From: Cytophagales bacterium
GTDB taxonomy: Bacteria > Bacteroidota > Bacteroidia > Cytophagales > Cyclobacteriaceae
NCBI GenBank assembly: GCA_020063545.1
Contig: JAGUUF010000027.1
Location: 1-15,363 of the forward strand
Direction: 5' to 3'
Length of the DNA: 15,363 nt
The notes beneath the pieces are model-generated. The model had not been told where the DNA came from. It did no database searches and saw only the letters and a list, made by a program, of their open reading frames with translations. The translations under genes were made by a program, and so were the position numbers. This document shows positions 13,409 through 15,363 of this stretch, in pieces (the stretch's first letter is position 1; each line of letters starts with the position of its first letter).

Positions 13409-13924
13409 ATGAACCTTGAGAAAGAGCTACTTTCGGCAAATACCAAAGCCCGAATAACTAAGATTGCCGCATTTGTGTTGGAAAAGCCCGAACACTTTAG
13501 CCAATTAATGCAGTTGTTTCTGCGCGGGCCCTACCGGGTAACACAGCGGGCAGCGTTGCCACTAAGTTGTTGTGTTGAGCAAAACCCGGCTCTGGTGAAG
13601 CCCTACCTCAGGCAGTTGCTGCGGGTAGCCTCGCAAAAAGACGCCCCCGTACCGTTAAAACGTAACATCGTCAGGCTGCTGCAGTTTATTGACCTGCCGG
13701 ATAGTGTTCAGGGCAAGGCAGTTTCAGTATGCTTTGGCTTTCTTGGCAACCCGGCTGAATCAATCGCGGTTAAAGTATTTTCCATGACGGTTATTTCGAA
13801 CATAGCTCAACGGCAGCCTCCCCTGGCAAGGGAGCTTGTTCATATTCTGGAAGACCAGCTTCCATACGCTTCGGCCGGTTTTCGTTCGCGTGCCCGAAAA
13901 ATCATGGCCCGGCATAAATTGTAA
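13409..13924 (+). CDS. HEAT-repeat-like all-helical protein
   Basis: This 171-residue protein appears wholly alpha-helical, with repeating pairs of amphipathic helices: residues about 10-38, 42-60, 65-80, 84-95, 105-128 and 132-150. Leu, Ala and Val recur at helical spacing and Pro lies between helices (LRGPYRV, DAPVPLKRNIVRLLQ, IDLPDSV). This is the look of a short HEAT/ARM-type solenoid, which usually mediates protein-protein contacts. The C-terminus is basic (RSRARKIMARHKL). No signal peptide or catalytic motif is visible. Relatives in Bacteroidota are uncharacterised, and some are, I believe, mislabelled as adenylosuccinate lyase; nothing here supports that enzyme. It is separated by 12 nt from the DUF3667 gene downstream, so the two are probably co-transcribed. 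Confidence 0.75.
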   Translation: MNLEKELLSANTKARITKIAAFVLEKPEHFSQLMQLFLRGPYRVTQRAALPLSCCVEQNPALVKPYLRQLLRVASQKDAPVPLKRNIVRLLQFIDLPDSVQGKAVSVCFGFLGNPAESIAVKVFSMTVISNIAQRQPPLARELVHILEDQLPYASAGFRSRARKIMARHKL

Positions 13925-13936
13925 TATCTTCGAACA

Positions 13937-14791
13937 ATGGAAACGCAACACATTACCCACACCTGCAAAAGCTGTGGCAACCAGTTTACCGGCCTGTACT
14001 GCAACCTGTGTGGGGAAAAGATTATTGAGCCGAAAGACAGGTCAATGAGGGCTTTTCTTTCCAACATCCTTATAGCCATAACCTTTGCCGATAACCGGTT
14101 TGTAAAAACACTCTGGTTGATTATTAAAAACCCGGGTTTCCTTTCGAAAGAATATGCCGATGGCCGCAGGGTAAATTACCTCAGGCCGCTTCAGTTGTTT
14201 TTCATATTAAACCTTATCTATTTCCTGTTTCCGGTACTTCAGCTTTTTAACTCCTCCCTTCGAACGCAGATGTATTTTCTTTTTCACAGCAGTTGGGTAA
14301 GAACGCTGGTTATTGATAAGGTTACCCGGGCAGGAATGAGTCTTGAGGGGTATGAGCTGATGTATAATACTAAATCAACAAGTCTTGCCAAATTGCTTGT
14401 TGTACTCTATGTGCTGCTTGCTTCCATCCCACTGAGCCTGATATACCTAATGAAAAGAAACCGGTATTTTACCGACCATGTTACGCTTTCAGTTGAACTT
14501 GCCTGCTTCAACATCTTCATTAATGCGATTCTGCTCTCGGCCTTGCTTTGGATGGTTAGCTGGCTGTTCAGGTTTGGTAATCTTCCGTGGCAGGGTTACC
14601 TGAATGAGAATATGTTAACGGGTATTTTCATTACCACAAACCTGTACTTTGTTTACCGGGCCTCGGCAACGTTTTACGGGCAGCAGGGAAAGCGCCTGTG
14701 GGTTAAGAGCCTGCTGGTTATCCTGGGGCTTTTTCTTGCGCTGGAGGCGTACAGGCTGTTATTATTTCTGGTAACCTTCTGGCTGGTATAG
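13937..14791 (+). CDS. DUF3667 domain-containing membrane protein with N-terminal zinc ribbon
   Basis: This is a 284-residue protein. The N-terminus has a four-cysteine zinc ribbon: C10-x2-C13 and C22-x2-C25 (CKSC, CNLCGE). The DUF3667 region follows, with TLWLIIKNPGFLSKEYADGRR and YLRPLQLFFILNLIYFLFP (about 60-100), the signature of the family. About five membrane segments follow (near 88-107, 153-175, 186-212, 228-246 and 256-282). DUF3667 proteins are widespread in Bacteroidota and have no known function; the ribbon should lie on the cytoplasmic side (inference). It follows the helical-repeat gene by 12 nt. Its TAG stop at 14789-14791 directly abuts the stop of the convergent TPR gene. Confidence 0.88.
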   Translation: METQHITHTCKSCGNQFTGLYCNLCGEKIIEPKDRSMRAFLSNILIAITFADNRFVKTLWLIIKNPGFLSKEYADGRRVNYLRPLQLFFILNLIYFLFPVLQLFNSSLRTQMYFLFHSSWVRTLVIDKVTRAGMSLEGYELMYNTKSTSLAKLLVVLYVLLASIPLSLIYLMKRNRYFTDHVTLSVELACFNIFINAILLSALLWMVSWLFRFGNLPWQGYLNENMLTGIFITTNLYFVYRASATFYGQQGKRLWVKSLLVILGLFLALEAYRLLLFLVTFWLV

Positions 14792-15363
14792 TTAGCCTGC
14801 AATCGAAGCGAGTTGATTAATCAATTCGGTTGCCTGCTTGTGTTCTTCTGGTGGCGTAAGGCTGCAATATTTCTTCAGAACACGAACGGCTTCCTCATAT
14901 TCCCGGTTCATGGCCAGGGTAAGGCCAAGGTTAAAGTAGCTGTTCGGAAATGCCGGTTCTATTTCGGAGGCAATGGCATAGTGAACTTTAGCCAGGGCAT
15001 AGTTACCAACTTCAGCATAAAGATTAGCAAGGTTATAGTGCGCTTCGTAGTGGCGAGGGTCATTACTCAGGCATTTTGTAAACGCATCAATGGCCCGTGC
15101 GTGGTTACCCGACTGGGATTCGATTATACCCAGGTTGCACCAGGCATCTGCTGTAAAGTCATTTTCTTCAATTGCTTTTTGGTAAAGTACTTTAGCCTGG
15201 TCAACACTACCGGCCTCATCCAGCATCAACGCCTCTTCAAAGGTTGAAAGCCGGTTTAGTTTAATTACCCGGCCGCCAAATAAGTTAAGTTGGCCGGGTT
15301 TTGGGTAGGCATTTTCCTTTTTCTTACGGACTTTTTGCAGTCCGAATTTTTCAGGGGCCGGTA
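14792..15363 (-). CDS. Tetratricopeptide repeat protein, N-terminus beyond the right edge
   Basis: The frame is open from the right edge of the window to TAA at 14792-14794, giving at least 190 residues. A TTG at 15229 is in frame but internal, because coding continues upstream without a stop. The upstream part reads as a basic, Pro-containing linker (KVRKKKENAYPKPG) followed by LNLFGGRVIKL. Four TPR-like units follow, recognisable as A-x-x-x-Y-x-x-A-I, WCNLGIIESQSGNHARAI, HYNLANLYAEVGNYALAK and YFNLGLTLAMNREYEEAV. The C-terminal part resembles the end of bacterial proteins in which a MerR-like helix-turn-helix precedes a TPR array, so a DNA-binding N-terminus outside the window is possible but not seen. 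Role inferred: protein-protein scaffold or regulator. Confidence 0.8.
   Translation of the reverse strand, partial: PAPEKFGLQKVRKKKENAYPKPGQLNLFGGRVIKLNRLSTFEEALMLDEAGSVDQAKVLYQKAIEENDFTADAWCNLGIIESQSGNHARAIDAFTKCLSNDPRHYEAHYNLANLYAEVGNYALAKVHYAIASEIEPAFPNSYFNLGLTLAMNREYEEAVRVLKKYCSLTPPEEHKQATELINQLASIAG

Noticed and set aside
14813..15247. Plus-strand frame of 144 codons opposite the TPR gene
   Set aside because: The minus strand encodes clear TPR units over the same bases, so this is a shadow frame.

Overview
The window looks like chromosomal DNA from a member of the Bacteroidota, most likely of the Cytophagales type. The evidence is a C-terminal type IX secretion (T9SS type A) sorting domain on a 1058-residue protein, DUF3667 and DUF2834 family proteins, a perfect Bacteroidota-type -7 element (TAnnTTTG) upstream of the rhodanese gene, and start codons without clear Shine-Dalgarno sequences. 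I see no tRNA, rRNA, transposase, integrase, CRISPR array or phage gene. It reads as ordinary, densely packed chromosome rather than a mobile island.

Layout. (1) 1-2088, plus strand: the tail of a heavy-metal-type RND efflux operon, with a partial TolC-family outer-membrane channel followed 3 nt later by a lipoprotein periplasmic adaptor; the inner-membrane pump is probably off the left edge. (2) 2131-5307, plus: a large secreted multidomain T9SS substrate. (3) 5310-6400, minus: a DUF2834 membrane protein and a SAM methyltransferase, coupled by an ATGA overlap. (4) 6482-9211, plus: an OsmC-type peroxidase and, 18 nt later, an acyl-CoA oxidase-like flavoprotein with an extra N-terminal helical module. 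(5) 9205-11007, minus: a nitronate monooxygenase-like enzyme followed by a sterol-desaturase/fatty-acid-hydroxylase family membrane enzyme. (6) 11093-11970, plus: a secreted two-domain rhodanese interrupted by an apparent one-base deletion. (7) 11967-13309, minus: a small protein of unknown function, an alpha/beta hydrolase, and upstream of the latter a possible 33-codon single-membrane-segment ORF with a hairpin over its stop codon. (8) 13409-14791, plus: a helical-repeat protein and a DUF3667 zinc-ribbon membrane protein. (9) 14792-15363, minus: the C-terminal part of a TPR protein that runs off the right edge.

How the genes may work together. The clearest functional theme is lipid and redox chemistry between 6482 and 11007. 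If the 764-residue flavoprotein is an oxidase, it would make hydrogen peroxide, and the OsmC gene directly upstream in the same apparent operon would remove peroxides. The neighbouring hydroxylase and nitronate monooxygenase fit a loosely related lipid or redox neighbourhood, but this is inference.

All four convergent gene junctions have overlapping or nearly touching stop codons and no obvious intrinsic terminator. The most useful second looks are the rhodanese frameshift, the 13191-13374 intergenic region (small ORF, hairpin, repeat-flanked inverted repeat), and the OsmC/acyl-CoA oxidase pair. I found no strong case for a wholly new system.
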